Shown: positions 28,367 to 36,580 of the stretch, one piece after another | How the letters are laid out: every line of letters begins with the position of its first letter | Position numbering within the stretch: the first letter of the stretch is position 1 | Assembly (NCBI RefSeq): GCF_000735525.1 | Contig: NZ_JMPR01000045.1 | Coordinates: 1-37,939 of the forward strand | Source of the DNA: Tatumella ptyseos ATCC 33301 | GTDB lineage: Bacteria; Pseudomonadota; Gammaproteobacteria; Enterobacterales; Enterobacteriaceae | Direction: 5' to 3' | Length of the DNA: 37,939 nucleotides | Notes under the pieces: generated by a model | What the model was told of the DNA's origin: nothing | What the model saw: only the letters and a program-made list of their open reading frames with translations | Databases searched by the model: none | Program-made: the position numbers and the translations under genes

Positions 28367-31300
28367 ATGGCTAAGTTCTTTATCGAACGCCCGATTTTTG
28401 CATGGGTACTCGCCATCATTGTCATGCTGGCGGGCGCGTTGTCGATTCTGAAACTCCCGATCGAGCAATATCCTGACGTTGCTCCACCGGCAGTACAGAT
28501 CCAGGCAAACTACCCGGGCGCAGATGCAAAAACTCTTCAGGACTCCGTTACCCAGGTCATAGAACAAAATATGAACGGGATTGACGGATTGCTGTATATG
28601 TCATCCAGCAGTGATTCCAGCGGGACATTGCAGCTTACGCTGACCTTTGCCGCCGGGACTGATCCCGATATCGCGCAGGTTCAGGTGCAGAACAAGTTGC
28701 AGCTTGCAACACCGCTTCTGCCCCAGGAAGTCCAGCAGCAAGGGATCAGCGTCGAAAAATCCTCCAGCAGTTTCCTGATGGTTGCAGGCTTCGTCAGCGA
28801 TGACGGCAGCATGGACCAGAATGATATTGCCGACTATGTCGCCTCTAACATTAAAGACCCCATCAGCCGTACACCGGGTGTCGGTGATACCCAGTTGTTT
28901 GGTGCACAGTATGCAATGCGTATCTGGATGGACCCGGCAAAACTGGATAACTATGGCCTGACACCGGTCGATGTGATTACTGCGATTAAAGCGCAAAATA
29001 ATCAGATTGCTGCCGGACAACTGGGCGGTAGCCCACAGGTTAAAGGCCAGGAGCTGAATGCCTCTATCATTGCTCAGACTCGTCTGACCTCGGTTGATGA
29101 GTTCCGTAAGATCCTGCTGAAAGTTAACACCGACGGTTCCAAAGTGACTCTGGGCGATGTCGCTAAAGTCGCGCTGGGCGGCGAAAACTATGATGTTATC
29201 GCTCGCTTTAACGGAAAACCGGCGGCAGGTCTGGGGATTAAGCTGGCAACCGGTGCCAACGCACTGGATACCGCTGCGGCAGTGAAAGCAGAACTGGCTA
29301 AGCTCCAGCCGTTTTTCCCGCACGGACTGAAAGTTGTTTACCCGTATGACACCACGCCATTCGTTAAAATTTCTATTTTCGAAGTGGTAAAAACGCTGTT
29401 TGAAGCCATCGTACTGGTGTTCCTGGTAATGTATCTGTTTATGCAGAGCCTGCGCGCGACACTGATACCGACGATTGCGGTACCGATTGTCTTGCTGGGT
29501 ACCTTTGCCATTATCAATGCGCTGGGCTATTCGATAAACACGCTCACGATGTTCGGCCTGATACTCGCCATCGGGTTGCTGGTTGATGATGCCATCGTGG
29601 TGGTGGAAAACGTTGAACGTGTGATGGCGGAAGAAAACCTGTCTCCGAAAGAAGCAACCAAGCGGTCGATGGGACAGATCCAGGGAGCGTTGGTAGGTAT
29701 CGCTCTGGTTCTGTCTGCTGTTTTCGTCCCTATGGCCTTCTTCGGCGGTTCTACCGGGGTCATTTACCGTCAGTTCTCCGTCACTATCGTTTCTGCAATG
29801 GTGCTTTCCGTTCTGGTGGCATTAATCCTGACACCGGCATTGTGTTCGACCATTCTGAAGCCTCTGAAGCCCGGAGATCACGGCAAAACCAAAGGGTTCT
29901 TTGGCTGGTTTAACCGTATCTTCGAAAAAAGCACCAATCACTATGTGACTTGTGTCAGCCATATCATCCGTCGTACCGGTCGCTATCTTGTGATCTACCT
30001 GGCGATTGTCGTGGCGATGGTCTTCCTGTTTGCCCGACTGCCGACCTCGTTCCTGCCGGATGAAGACCAGGGGCTGTTATTAGCACAGGCGCAATTACCG
30101 GCCGGTGCAACGCAACAGCGTACACAGAAAGTCCTGGATCAGGTGACGAATTACTTCCTGACCAAAGAGAAGGACAATGTGAGTTCGGTCTTTACCGTGA
30201 ATGGTTTCGGTTTCTCCGGACGCGGTCAGAACACCGGGATTGCCTTCGTCAGTCTGAAACCCTGGGATGAACGTACCGGCAGTGCGAACAAGGTTCCTGC
30301 GATTGCAGGACGTGCTATGGCTGCACTGAGCCAGATTAAAGATGCCTTCGTCATTCCATTCAACCTGCCGGCAATTATCGAATTAGGTAATGCAACAGGG
30401 TTTGACTTTGAACTGATTGACCAGGCGAACCTGGGACACGAGAAACTGACGGAAGCCAGGAACCAGCTTCTGGGCATGGCTGCGCAACATCCTGATGTTC
30501 TTACCGGTGTCCGTCCTAACGGCCTGGAAGATACACCACAGTACCGGTTGATTATCGACCAGGAAAAAGCGACAGCTCTCGGTGTTTCCATCTCTGATAT
30601 CAACACAACACTGGGTGCCGCCTGGGGTGGTTCCTACGTCAATGACTTTATTGACCGGGGACGTGTGAAGAAAGTGTACGTTATGGGTGAAGCCGATGCC
30701 CGTATGCTGCCTTCGGATATCAATAAATGGTATGTGCGCAACAGTAATGGTCAGATGGTACCGTTCTCTGCCTTCACTACAGCAAAATGGCAATACGGTT
30801 CACCGCGTCTGGAACGTTACAATGGTCTGCCGTCTATGGAAATTCTGGGCCAGCCGGCTGCCGGTAAAAGCTCCGGTGAAGCTATGGCTCTGATGGAACA
30901 ACTGGCGTCTAAACTGCCGGCCGGTATTGGCTATCAGTGGACCGGCATGTCCTATCAGGAGCAGATGTCCGGTAACCAGGCTCCTGCACTGTATGCCATC
31001 TCGCTGATTGTGGTGTTCCTGTGCCTGGCCGCACTGTATGAAAGCTGGTCTATACCATTTGCCGTTATGCTGGTTGTGCCACTGGGTATTGTCGGTGCTC
31101 TGCTACTCACCACCCTGAGAGGGCTTAGCAATGACGTATACTTTGTGGTGGGCTTACTGACCACTATCGGCCTGTCGGCGAAAAACGCCATCCTGATTGT
31201 CGAGTTTGCGAAAGACCTGATGGATAAAGAAGGCAAAGGTCTGATGGAAGCGACGCTGGAAGCCGTTCGCATGCGTCTGCGTCCGATTCTGATGACCTCG

Positions 31301-31513
31301 CTGGCCTTTATTCTGGGTGTCTTGCCACTGGCAATCAGTACCGGTGCGGGTTCCGGGTCTCAGAATGCGGTAGGTACCGGCGTTATCGGCGGTATGGTCA
31401 CAGCAACCTGTCTGGCCATCTTCCTCGTACCGGTGTTCTTTGTGGTGGTACGTCGCAGATTTGGTAAAGATAATAGTACAACTCATACAGAGATATCAGA
31501 GCAGGATAAATAA
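28367..31513 (+). CDS. acrB: RND multidrug efflux pump AcrB
   Basis: AcrB is the proton-driven trimeric pump that exports many drugs, dyes, bile salts and detergents through TolC. The 1048-aa product is one residue shorter than E. coli AcrB. Twelve membrane segments with two large periplasmic loops are evident. The proton-relay pair is in [10 protein letters not shown] (around 407-408) and the partner lysine in L-S-A-K-N-A-I. The N-terminus [14 protein letters not shown] is highly conserved. It is the last gene of acrAB. Confidence 0.98.
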   Translation: MAKFFIERPIFAWVLAIIVMLAGALSILKLPIEQYPDVAPPAVQIQANYPGADAKTLQDSVTQVIEQNMNGIDGLLYMSSSSDSSGTLQLTLTFAAGTDPDIAQVQVQNKLQLATPLLPQEVQQQGISVEKSSSSFLMVAGFVSDDGSMDQNDIADYVASNIKDPISRTPGVGDTQLFGAQYAMRIWMDPAKLDNYGLTPVDVITAIKAQNNQIAAGQLGGSPQVKGQELNASIIAQTRLTSVDEFRKILLKVNTDGSKVTLGDVAKVALGGENYDVIARFNGKPAAGLGIKLATGANALDTAAAVKAELAKLQPFFPHGLKVVYPYDTTPFVKISIFEVVKTLFEAIVLVFLVMYLFMQSLRATLIPTIAVPIVLLGTFAIINALGYSINTLTMFGLILAIGLLVDDAIVVVENVERVMAEENLSPKEATKRSMGQIQGALVGIALVLSAVFVPMAFFGGSTGVIYRQFSVTIVSAMVLSVLVALILTPALCSTILKPLKPGDHGKTKGFFGWFNRIFEKSTNHYVTCVSHIIRRTGRYLVIYLAIVVAMVFLFARLPTSFLPDEDQGLLLAQAQLPAGATQQRTQKVLDQVTNYFLTKEKDNVSSVFTVNGFGFSGRGQNTGIAFVSLKPWDERTGSANKVPAIAGRAMAALSQIKDAFVIPFNLPAIIELGNATGFDFELIDQANLGHEKLTEARNQLLGMAAQHPDVLTGVRPNGLEDTPQYRLIIDQEKATALGVSISDINTTLGAAWGGSYVNDFIDRGRVKKVYVMGEADARMLPSDINKWYVRNSNGQMVPFSAFTTAKWQYGSPRLERYNGLPSMEILGQPAAGKSSGEAMALMEQLASKLPAGIGYQWTGMSYQEQMSGNQAPALYAISLIVVFLCLAALYESWSIPFAVMLVVPLGIVGALLLTTLRGLSNDVYFVVGLLTTIGLSAKNAILIVEFAKDLMDKEGKGLMEATLEAVRMRLRPILMTSLAFILGVLPLAISTGAGSGSQNAVGTGVIGGMVTATCLAIFLVPVFFVVVRRRFGKDNSTTHTEISEQDK

Positions 31514-31537
31514 CCCTGAGCTGCTCCGTATGACTGA

Positions 31538-31564
31538 AGAGGCTGCCTGGCAGCCTCTTTTTTT
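31538..31564 (+). terminator. Rho-independent terminator after acrAB
   Basis: A 9-bp stem AGAGGCTGC/GCAGCCTCT with a CTG loop is followed by an uninterrupted T-run to 31564. This is a strong terminator 24 bp past acrB. Confidence 0.95.
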
Positions 31565-31633
31565 TCGCCTGCCTTCCGAGGCATAAGTCGTCAACACGAC
31601 GTTTTTCACCGGTCGCTGCCGGGCGGAGTCTGC

Positions 31634-31700
31634 CTGCTCTCTGCTCTCTGCTCTCTGCTCTCTGCTCTCTGCTCTCTGCTCTCTGCTCTCTGCTCTCTGC
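31634..31700. repeat. Heptanucleotide tandem repeat (CTGCTCT) x 9.6
   Basis: Nine perfect copies of CTGCTCT plus CTGC make 67 bp with no substitutions. The tract is stop-free in every frame, which creates spurious ORFs on both strands. It ends 7 bp before the candidate -35 of the rpmE2 promoter. Perfect heptamer tracts of this length are prone to slipped-strand copy-number change. Confidence 0.98.
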
Positions 31701-31707
31701 AACAGGC

Positions 31708-31757
31708 TTGCCTGATAACCCCGTTAATGCCATAATTAAGTTATGTTATAACATAAC
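31708..31757 (+). promoter_or_regulatory. rpmE2-rpmJ2 promoter with Zur box
   Basis: TTGCCT (31708-31713), 17 bp, CATAAT (31731-31736) form a sigma-70 promoter. Immediately downstream GTTATGTTATAACATAAC (31740-31757) is a perfect 18-bp palindrome matching the Zur box core (ATGTTATAACAT). Zur with zinc would sit on the start site and block transcription; zinc starvation relieves it. Confidence 0.85.
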
Positions 31758-31774
31758 AATTAAGAGGAGATGTT

Positions 31775-32038
31775 ATGAAGCCTGATATCCATCCTTACTA
31801 TCGCCCTGTACTGTTCCATGATACGACGTCTGACGAGTACTTCAGGACAGGCTCAACCATCAGGACTGAGCGTACACTCGAATACCAGGGAGAGACGCTT
31901 CCTTATGTGAGACTGGATGTTTCATCAAAATCACACAGCTTCTATACCGGCAAGCAGAAAACAGTCGCCAAAGACAGCCGTGCAGCGCGATTTGCTCAGC
32001 GTTATAAACATTTGCCTGTCAGCCAGGCGGAGGAATAA
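31775..32038 (+). CDS. rpmE2: Zinc-independent 50S ribosomal protein L31 type B
   Basis: The 87-aa product matches E. coli YkgM, the C-minus paralogue of L31. It contains no cysteine, so it lacks the zinc ribbon of the housekeeping L31. The motif Y-P/R-x-V-x-F-H-D-T-x-x-D-E-Y-F and V-S-S-K-S-H-x-F-Y-T-G-K are typical. Under zinc starvation it replaces zinc-bound L31 on the ribosome and frees zinc. GAGGAG precedes the start. rpmJ2 follows after 3 bp. Confidence 0.96.
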   Translation: MKPDIHPYYRPVLFHDTTSDEYFRTGSTIRTERTLEYQGETLPYVRLDVSSKSHSFYTGKQKTVAKDSRAARFAQRYKHLPVSQAEE

Positions 32039-32041
32039 ATC

Positions 32042-32182
32042 ATGCAGGTACTCAGTTCCCTGAAGTCAGCAAAGAAAAGGCATCCCGACTGTAAGCTGGT
32101 ACGCAGGCACGGGCGAGTCTATGTCATTTGTAAAAGTAATCCGCGTTTCAAAGCCGTACAGGGAGGCAGGAAAAAACGCTAA
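32042..32182 (+). CDS. rpmJ2: Zinc-independent 50S ribosomal protein L36 type B
   Basis: This 46-aa product aligns over its full length with E. coli YkgO: M-x-V-L-x-S-L, K-x-R-H-P-D-C, [16 protein letters not shown]. It lacks the C-x-x-C...C...H zinc site of normal L36. It lies 3 bp after rpmE2 in the same Zur-controlled operon and ends before a bidirectional terminator. Confidence 0.95.
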   Translation: MQVLSSLKSAKKRHPDCKLVRRHGRVYVICKSNPRFKAVQGGRKKR

Positions 32183-32230
32183 CGCCCCGGTCAGGCATTC
32201 CGCGGCAAACGCTGTCATCCGTGAATAGCA

Positions 32231-32258
32231 AAAAAACGGCCATTCCGGGCCGTTTTTT
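32231..32258. terminator. Bidirectional terminator between rpmJ2 and the metal ABC operon
   Basis: AAAAAACGGCC (32231-32241) and GGCCGTTTTTT (32248-32258) pair perfectly over 11 bp around a 6-nt loop. A/T tails on both sides allow it to end rpmE2-rpmJ2 on the plus strand and the importer operon on the minus strand. Confidence 0.93.
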
Positions 32259-32292
32259 CTGCTTTCCATCAGGGATTATCCGTCCGGAGAGG

Positions 32293-33171
32293 TTATTGCA
32301 TACTCTTCAGTAATTCTTTGACATTATGCTCAAATGCCTGCTGATAGGTAGCTGCCGGCCCGTTCGCTGTCGACAACGCTTCCGGGTATAACTCCCCTCC
32401 CGGCGCAGCGTCAGCTGCAGTAGCAATTTGCCGGACCAGACGTGGATCGGTCTGATTCTCTATAAAATAACGATGGATATGATTCGCTTTCAGCTGATTA
32501 ATTAATCCCGCCACTGTGGACGCGCTGGCCTCTTCATCGGTATTCAAACCAATCGGTGACATAAATTTCACACCGTACTCATGGCCGAAATAACCAAACG
32601 CATCGTGACTGGTCAGTACCTGACGTTTACTGACCGGTATTTTCGCAAACGCAGCCAGAGTCTGTTTATCCAGACTCTCCAGTTGCTGAATATACGCCTC
32701 CCCCTGCTTACGGATAGCCGCCGCATCTTCGGGATCCGCTTTCTGCAGACTTTCACTGATATTCCGCGCATAAATGACGCCGTTCGCCAGACTATTCCAG
32801 GCATGCGGGTCGGTAATTTTGTCTCCGTTACTGGTCATGGTCAGTGGCGTGACACCGGCTGAGGCCACCACTACCTTCCCCTGATATCCGGAGGCCTGTA
32901 TAAGCCTTTCCATCCAGCCTTCCAGACCCAAACCGTTAATGATAACCACATCAGCCTGTGCCAGAGCCACACTATCACGTGGTGCCGGTTCAAACGTATG
33001 CGGGTCACCATCCGGTCCGACCAGGCTTTTCACATCCACATATTGACCGCCGATTTGTCTGGCCATATCACCGGGGATAGTAAAACTGGCAACCACATGC
33101 AGGGTTTTCGCCATCACGACAGGTGCGAACAGCGCTCCGCTGAGTACGATGGCCGTCAGATATTTTTTCAT
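32293..33171 (-). CDS. Metal (probably zinc) ABC transporter substrate-binding protein
   Basis: A 292-aa cluster A-I (ZnuA/TroA-type) periplasmic binding protein. The ATG at 33171 gives a signal peptide of about 21 residues ending V-V-M-A; a TTG at 33174 would only add one residue. The three metal-binding histidines of the family are visible: H58 in G-D-P-H-T-F-E-P, H123 in T-D-P-H-A-W and H189 in T-S-H-D-A-F-G-Y-F. The fourth ligand position appears to be E264 in Y-P-E-A-L-S. It lacks the long His-rich loop of enterobacterial ZnuA. It is the last gene of a Zur-box operon, so zinc is the likely cargo; manganese is the alternative. Confidence 0.88.
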   Translation of the reverse strand: MKKYLTAIVLSGALFAPVVMAKTLHVVASFTIPGDMARQIGGQYVDVKSLVGPDGDPHTFEPAPRDSVALAQADVVIINGLGLEGWMERLIQASGYQGKVVVASAGVTPLTMTSNGDKITDPHAWNSLANGVIYARNISESLQKADPEDAAAIRKQGEAYIQQLESLDKQTLAAFAKIPVSKRQVLTSHDAFGYFGHEYGVKFMSPIGLNTDEEASASTVAGLINQLKANHIHRYFIENQTDPRLVRQIATAADAAPGGELYPEALSTANGPAATYQQAFEHNVKELLKSMQ

Positions 33172-33189
33172 CAATATAACCTTTTAAAA

Positions 33190-34035
33190 TCAGCTGGCAG
33201 AAGAACGGAAAATTCCGCCACAAGGACCGGCGCACACGGAGATAAAAAACAGAAGAGTGGCGCACAGAATAACCGCAGGGCCTGCCGGTAACGACCAATA
33301 CCATGAGGCCGAAAGTCCGCACCAGGCGGAGAAAATAGCCAGCACAATGGCCACCAGTAATATTTTTTCGAGCCTGCGGCTCCAGAACCTGGCACTGGCC
33401 GCAGGTAACATCATCAATCCCACGGACATTAATGTCCCCAGGATCTGAAAACCGGCCACCAGGTTCAGTACGACCAGAATCAGGAAAATCCCGTGGACGA
33501 TGGGTGCATGCCAGCGCCCCTGCATCTGTAAAAAATGAGGATCAAATGCATCAATCACCAAAGGCCGGTAAATAAACGCCAGTACCACCAGACTCACCGC
33601 GGAAATTGAGGCCACCATAATTAACGCCTGGCTATTCACCGCAAGCAACGACCCAAATAATACATTCAGCAGATCGACCCCGGATCGGCGTAAGGAAATA
33701 AGAGTGACTCCGAGTGCAAGTGCACCCAGATAGAATCCTGAAAAACTGGCATCTTCTTTCAGCGGAGTGAAACGACTGACAACCCCGGAAAGCAATGCCA
33801 CGGATAAACCGGCAATTAAGCCGCCTATCCCCATCGCGACCAGTGATAATCCGGAAAGCAGATAGCCCATAGCAGCCCCCGGCAATACGGCATGGGAAAG
33901 TGCATCCCCCACCAGACTCATACGGCGTAATGAAAGAAATACACCAAGAGGGGTTGCGCTGATAGCAATTGCGACACAGGCAACTAATGCCTTACGCATA
34001 AAGGCAAATTCTATAAATGGCTGAACTAACAACAT
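33190..34035 (-). CDS. Metal ABC transporter permease (ABC-3 family)
   Basis: An inner-membrane permease of the ZnuB/TroC family. From the ATG at 34035 it is about 281 aa with roughly eight hydrophobic segments. Signatures include M-S-L-V-G-D-A-L-S-H-A-V-L-P-G, the ATPase-coupling region after segment two, and L-M-S-V-G-L-M-M-L-P-A-A near the C-terminus. An upstream in-frame start at 34077 would overlap the ATPase gene by 52 bp and is unlikely; the chosen start overlaps it by 10 bp. The C-terminal tail holds two cysteines after the last membrane segment, C-A-G-P-C-G-G, which is unusual. Confidence 0.88.
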   Translation of the reverse strand: MLLVQPFIEFAFMRKALVACVAIAISATPLGVFLSLRRMSLVGDALSHAVLPGAAMGYLLSGLSLVAMGIGGLIAGLSVALLSGVVSRFTPLKEDASFSGFYLGALALGVTLISLRRSGVDLLNVLFGSLLAVNSQALIMVASISAVSLVVLAFIYRPLVIDAFDPHFLQMQGRWHAPIVHGIFLILVVLNLVAGFQILGTLMSVGLMMLPAASARFWSRRLEKILLVAIVLAIFSAWCGLSASWYWSLPAGPAVILCATLLFFISVCAGPCGGIFRSSAS

Positions 34036-34700
34036 AGGTTTAATGCCTTTTCCTGCGTTTCGGTCGTGTGGTACCACTGCGCATGCTCACCTTCCAGTGA
34101 TAAGACATGGCGAAAATTTTGCATAACCAGCCGCTGATCATGAAGTACGACGACGATCGTTTTCCCGGTTTTCTGCTGCTGATGAATTAATGTCATTAAT
34201 GATGCGATAGTTTGCTGATCGACGCCGCTAAAGGGCTCATCCAGCAACCATAAATCACTCTGTTGTAATAACAAGCGGGAGAAAAGTACACGCTGCAACT
34301 GCCCGCCGGATAACATCGCAGGCCTGGCCTCCGCAAATGCTGCCATGCCGGTGGCCTCAAGCGCCTGATGGATCTCTTGTTTCAGCTCACGGTTGATACT
34401 GCGAAACCAGCCGGTCCGGGGCCAGCATCCCATCGCCACCAGTTCATATACCGTTAACGGGAACTGACGTTCCAGCTCACTGCGTTGCGGTAGCCAGCCT
34501 ATTTTATTACGCGGTAATGATACGTCGCAATGGCCGCTCACCACGGGCAACAACCCCGCCACCGTTTTCAGGAGAGTCGATTTTCCACAACCATTCACAC
34601 CGACCAGGGCAGTCAGCGTTCCCGCTGAAATTTCGCCGTTGACGGCAGGGGTTACCGCCTGCTTAGCATAGCCTGCACGGCACTCTGAAAAGCGGATCAT
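34026..34700 (-). CDS. Metal ABC transporter ATP-binding protein
   Basis: A 224-aa ABC ATPase. Walker A is G-V-N-G-C-G-K-S-T, Q-loop L-P-Q-R-S-E, signature L-S-G-G-Q-L-Q-R, Walker B L-W-L-L-D-E-P and the switch histidine V-L-H-D. Its partners are the ABC-3 permease and the metal-binding protein downstream. I place the start at the ATG at 34700, which has GGAG seven bases upstream and overlaps the stop of a 34-aa ORF by ATGA. A TTG at 34715 would add five residues. Confidence 0.9.
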   Translation of the reverse strand: MIRFSECRAGYAKQAVTPAVNGEISAGTLTALVGVNGCGKSTLLKTVAGLLPVVSGHCDVSLPRNKIGWLPQRSELERQFPLTVYELVAMGCWPRTGWFRSINRELKQEIHQALEATGMAAFAEARPAMLSGGQLQRVLFSRLLLQQSDLWLLDEPFSGVDQQTIASLMTLIHQQQKTGKTIVVVLHDQRLVMQNFRHVLSLEGEHAQWYHTTETQEKALNLCC

Positions 34701-34801
34701 CCTGACACTCCCCAACTGACGCCAGCCACAAGAAACAGGATAACCAGCCCTGCCACAATAAGACGGCTGAACACTGAAAGAAGGAGCGGACTGCTATACA
34801 T
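34697..34801 (-). CDS. Candidate 34-aa single-membrane-span protein of the metal ABC operon
   Basis: A short ORF, too small for usual gene callers, starts ATG at 34801 and stops TGA at 34699-34697. The stop overlaps the ATPase ATG (ATGA), the coupling seen between real genes in operons. The peptide begins M-Y-S-S-P-L-L-L-S-V-F-S-R and then has about 20 hydrophobic residues (L-I-V-A-G-L-V-I-L-F-L-V-A-G-V) ending W-G-V-S-G, one predicted membrane helix. It is the first ORF after the Zur box. The ribosome-binding site is weak. I know no family for it; it could be an accessory subunit or a coupling leader peptide. Confidence 0.5.
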   Translation of the reverse strand: MYSSPLLLSVFSRLIVAGLVILFLVAGVSWGVSG

Positions 34802-34817
34802 AAGACACCGAAAGTTA

Positions 34818-34844
34818 AAAACGTTATAACATTACACTTTATAA
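34818..34844 (-). promoter_or_regulatory. Promoter and Zur-like box of the metal ABC operon
   Basis: On the minus strand TATAAA (34843-34838) is a candidate -10, and just downstream GTAATGTTATAACGTTTT (34835-34818) contains the same GTTATAAC core as the rpmE2 Zur palindrome. The outer arms are imperfect. Position over the start site suits Zur repression. Confidence 0.7.
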
Positions 34845-35409
34845 AAAAAAGAGGCTAAAATAAAGAGATAAAATGTTTCTAAACATCATTCAACAATCCT
34901 CTTTGAAAGGATTGCTAATCCTGCCGGTTCGCTGCAGAATATAAGCCGGTGTTATGACATCTTCCGGTCTGCGGGCTTCCCCTGAGAATATCGAATGAAA
35001 GCCCTGTTACGCGGTTTCGTATGAACCACTATTTTAAGAAAAGTCTTTATTGATAGATTCAATCTATAGATGTTAGTTTGCTGATATGTTCAAATCTGGT
35101 TCATACTAAAAGCAGACCGTTAATCCTTTAAGTATGCTTCTGCTGAATTCCCTGCGAGCTGTGCCGTAATTTTCATCAAAATAAATAACAATCCTGAACA
35201 CTCAGGTAAAATAAGACAAACCTCGGCAAAGTAAACTAATATTGTCAGGCTGGCTCAGCAGATGAAAACCCTGGTGATATTGCACAGGATTTAGTCGCAG
35301 GAATATCCCGGTGACTGTTCTCTCTTTATTATCTCTGAACAGAATGAATCACGACGAGTCTTCTTTACGCGGAATGGCTCCAGGCAGAGTCAGATAAGGG
35401 GTGGAAACG
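34845..35409. other. 565-bp AT-rich intergenic region before tomB, no gene seen
   Basis: I see no convincing gene; the longest ATG-started frames checked on the plus strand are under 25 codons and lack ribosome-binding sites. Notable items are a 7-bp hairpin CAATCCT/AGGATTG (34894-34914), a perfect dyad ATAGATT-C-AATCTAT (35053-35067) that fits the OxyR pattern ATAGNTNNNANCTAT, and an AAGGGG ribosome-binding site before tomB. The AT-richness suits H-NS/Hha-type silencing. Confidence 0.45.
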
Positions 35410-35790
35410 ATGGATGAATACTCACCTAAAAGATATGATGTAGCACAGCTTAAATTTTTGTGTGAAAATTTATTTGATGAAAGTCTGGCTACCCTTAATC
35501 TCCAGGAGTTGTGCTGGATCAATGATCCGACATCGATAGAAAACCTACAGTTGCACGATTTAATTGAGCATATTGCAGCCGTCAGTATTATTTATAAATT
35601 AAAACATAGTGAAGATGAATTACTGATTTCACAGGTAGACAAATATCTTGACGATACATTTACATTATTCAGTGGCTACACGGTAAATGAACAGGATTTA
35701 AATTACTGGAAAGCCTCGTCAAACAAATTATTTAGATTATTTTTTGAAGCGAGCCTCTGTCAGGAAAGCGGACAAAGTCTCACACATTAA
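35410..35790 (+). CDS. tomB: Hha toxicity modulator / oxygen-dependent antitoxin TomB
   Basis: The 126-aa acidic product from the ATG at 35410 is collinear with E. coli TomB (YbaJ): [30 protein letters not shown] and Y-L-D-D-T-F-x-L-F-S. It counteracts Hha, reportedly by promoting oxidation of a conserved cysteine in Hha. AAGGGG lies upstream at good spacing; an earlier GTG at 35401 lacks support. hha follows after 17 bp. The C-terminal tail diverges from E. coli. Confidence 0.93.
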   Translation: MDEYSPKRYDVAQLKFLCENLFDESLATLNLQELCWINDPTSIENLQLHDLIEHIAAVSIIYKLKHSEDELLISQVDKYLDDTFTLFSGYTVNEQDLNYWKASSNKLFRLFFEASLCQESGQSLTH

Positions 35791-35807
35791 CCAGGAGTCG
35801 TTTTATC

Positions 35808-36026
35808 ATGAGTCAAACCCCATTAACCAAGACAGATTATCTGATGCGTCTGAGGCGCTGCCGATCGATCGATACTCTTGAGCGCGTCATCGAAAAAAAC
35901 AAATATGAACTCTCTGATGAAGATCTGGTGGTGTTTTATTCGGCCGCCGACCATCGCCTTGCTGAACTAACTATGAACAAATTGTACGATAAAGTGCCTG
36001 CCACCGTCTGGAAATATGTCCGTTAA
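35808..36026 (+). CDS. hha: Hemolysin expression-modulating protein Hha
   Basis: Hha is a small partner of H-NS that represses horizontally acquired and virulence-type genes. The 72-aa product matches E. coli Hha almost residue for residue. It keeps the helix [11 protein letters not shown] with Cys18, the TomB-dependent oxidation site, plus K-N-K-Y-E-L-S-D and [14 protein letters not shown]. It forms an operon with tomB. Confidence 0.97.
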   Translation: MSQTPLTKTDYLMRLRRCRSIDTLERVIEKNKYELSDEDLVVFYSAADHRLAELTMNKLYDKVPATVWKYVR

Positions 36027-36120
36027 CGTCTTAGAGTTTAATCAGAATAAATAATCATAATCTCTCTTAACGTTCCGGTTCCCCTGGCACGATACTGTTG
36101 AATACTCGTTTACTTATTAC

Positions 36121-36163
36121 GCGGGCCAATGATAGCCGGAAAACCTCCGGACAATTGACCCGC
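36121..36163. other. Structured hairpin downstream of hha
   Basis: GCGGGCCAAT (36121-36130) and ATTGACCCGC (36154-36163) pair over 10 positions with one mismatch. Inside, CCGGA/TCCGG (36136-36150) makes a second 5-bp stem. There is no T-run next to it. It could be a Rho-dependent 3' end for tomB-hha or a repeat-type element; I cannot assign it. The rest of the 302-bp hha-ffs gap shows a dyad at 36250-36262 and no gene. Confidence 0.45.
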
Positions 36164-36328
36164 TATTCCGAATACTTTGTGTCTGGTGATGTTCGTTGGG
36201 GTTTTCATAGCGAAGAGTATTGCTGTTCTGCCGGATCCACGAATGTACAATGAATAATTCATTAAACTGTACAGTCATTCTGTGTCAGGTTTGGGATTTT
36301 TTATAGGGGAGGCTACAGAGAAAATATT

Positions 36329-36442
36329 GGGTGGGGCCCCTGCCAGCGACATCCCGGCACATGCGTCATCTGTTACGGCTGCTTCCTTCCGGATCTGACC
36401 GGGTTCACAGATTAGCATTGCGGGAGAACCAACAGGGTCCCC
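36329..36442 (-). ncRNA. ffs: 4.5S RNA (signal recognition particle RNA)
   Basis: On the minus strand this is 114 nt, the E. coli length, starting GGGGACCCTGTTGGTTCTCC. It contains the invariant Ffh-binding apical region CAGATCCGGAAGGAAGCAGC and ends GGCAGGGGCCCCACCC, complementary to the 5' end. With Ffh it targets membrane proteins to FtsY/SecYEG. Confidence 0.97.
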
Positions 36443-36474
36443 ATTGATGAGCTCTGATCTCTCAAAGCGGGGGC

Positions 36475-36503
36475 ATTATCAGGGATGCCAATCTCAATTG
36501 CAA
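36475..36503 (-). promoter_or_regulatory. Promoter of ffs
   Basis: On the minus strand TTGCAA (36503-36498), 17 bp, GATAAT (36480-36475) are followed by a GC-rich discriminator GCCCCCGC. Predicted initiation near 36468 leaves a leader of about 26 nt before the mature 5' end, consistent with the known precursor of 4.5S RNA that RNase P trims. Confidence 0.75.
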
Positions 36504-36580
36504 GTCCGTAGCACCTGACCGTTGTTTTATTGAACACTCCCGTTATGATAACTCTCCCTGTTGAATATCCGGAAACGACC

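Noticed and set aside
31398-31733. Minus-strand 111-aa and 68-aa ORFs with repeated E-S-R-E-Q-R-A units
   Set aside because: The repeat comes from the stop-free CTGCTCT heptamer tract; the frames also run antisense to the acrB end and its terminator.
34874-34945. 23-aa ORF starting ATG in the tomB upstream region
   Set aside because: No ribosome-binding site, no coupling to a neighbour and no recognisable sequence.
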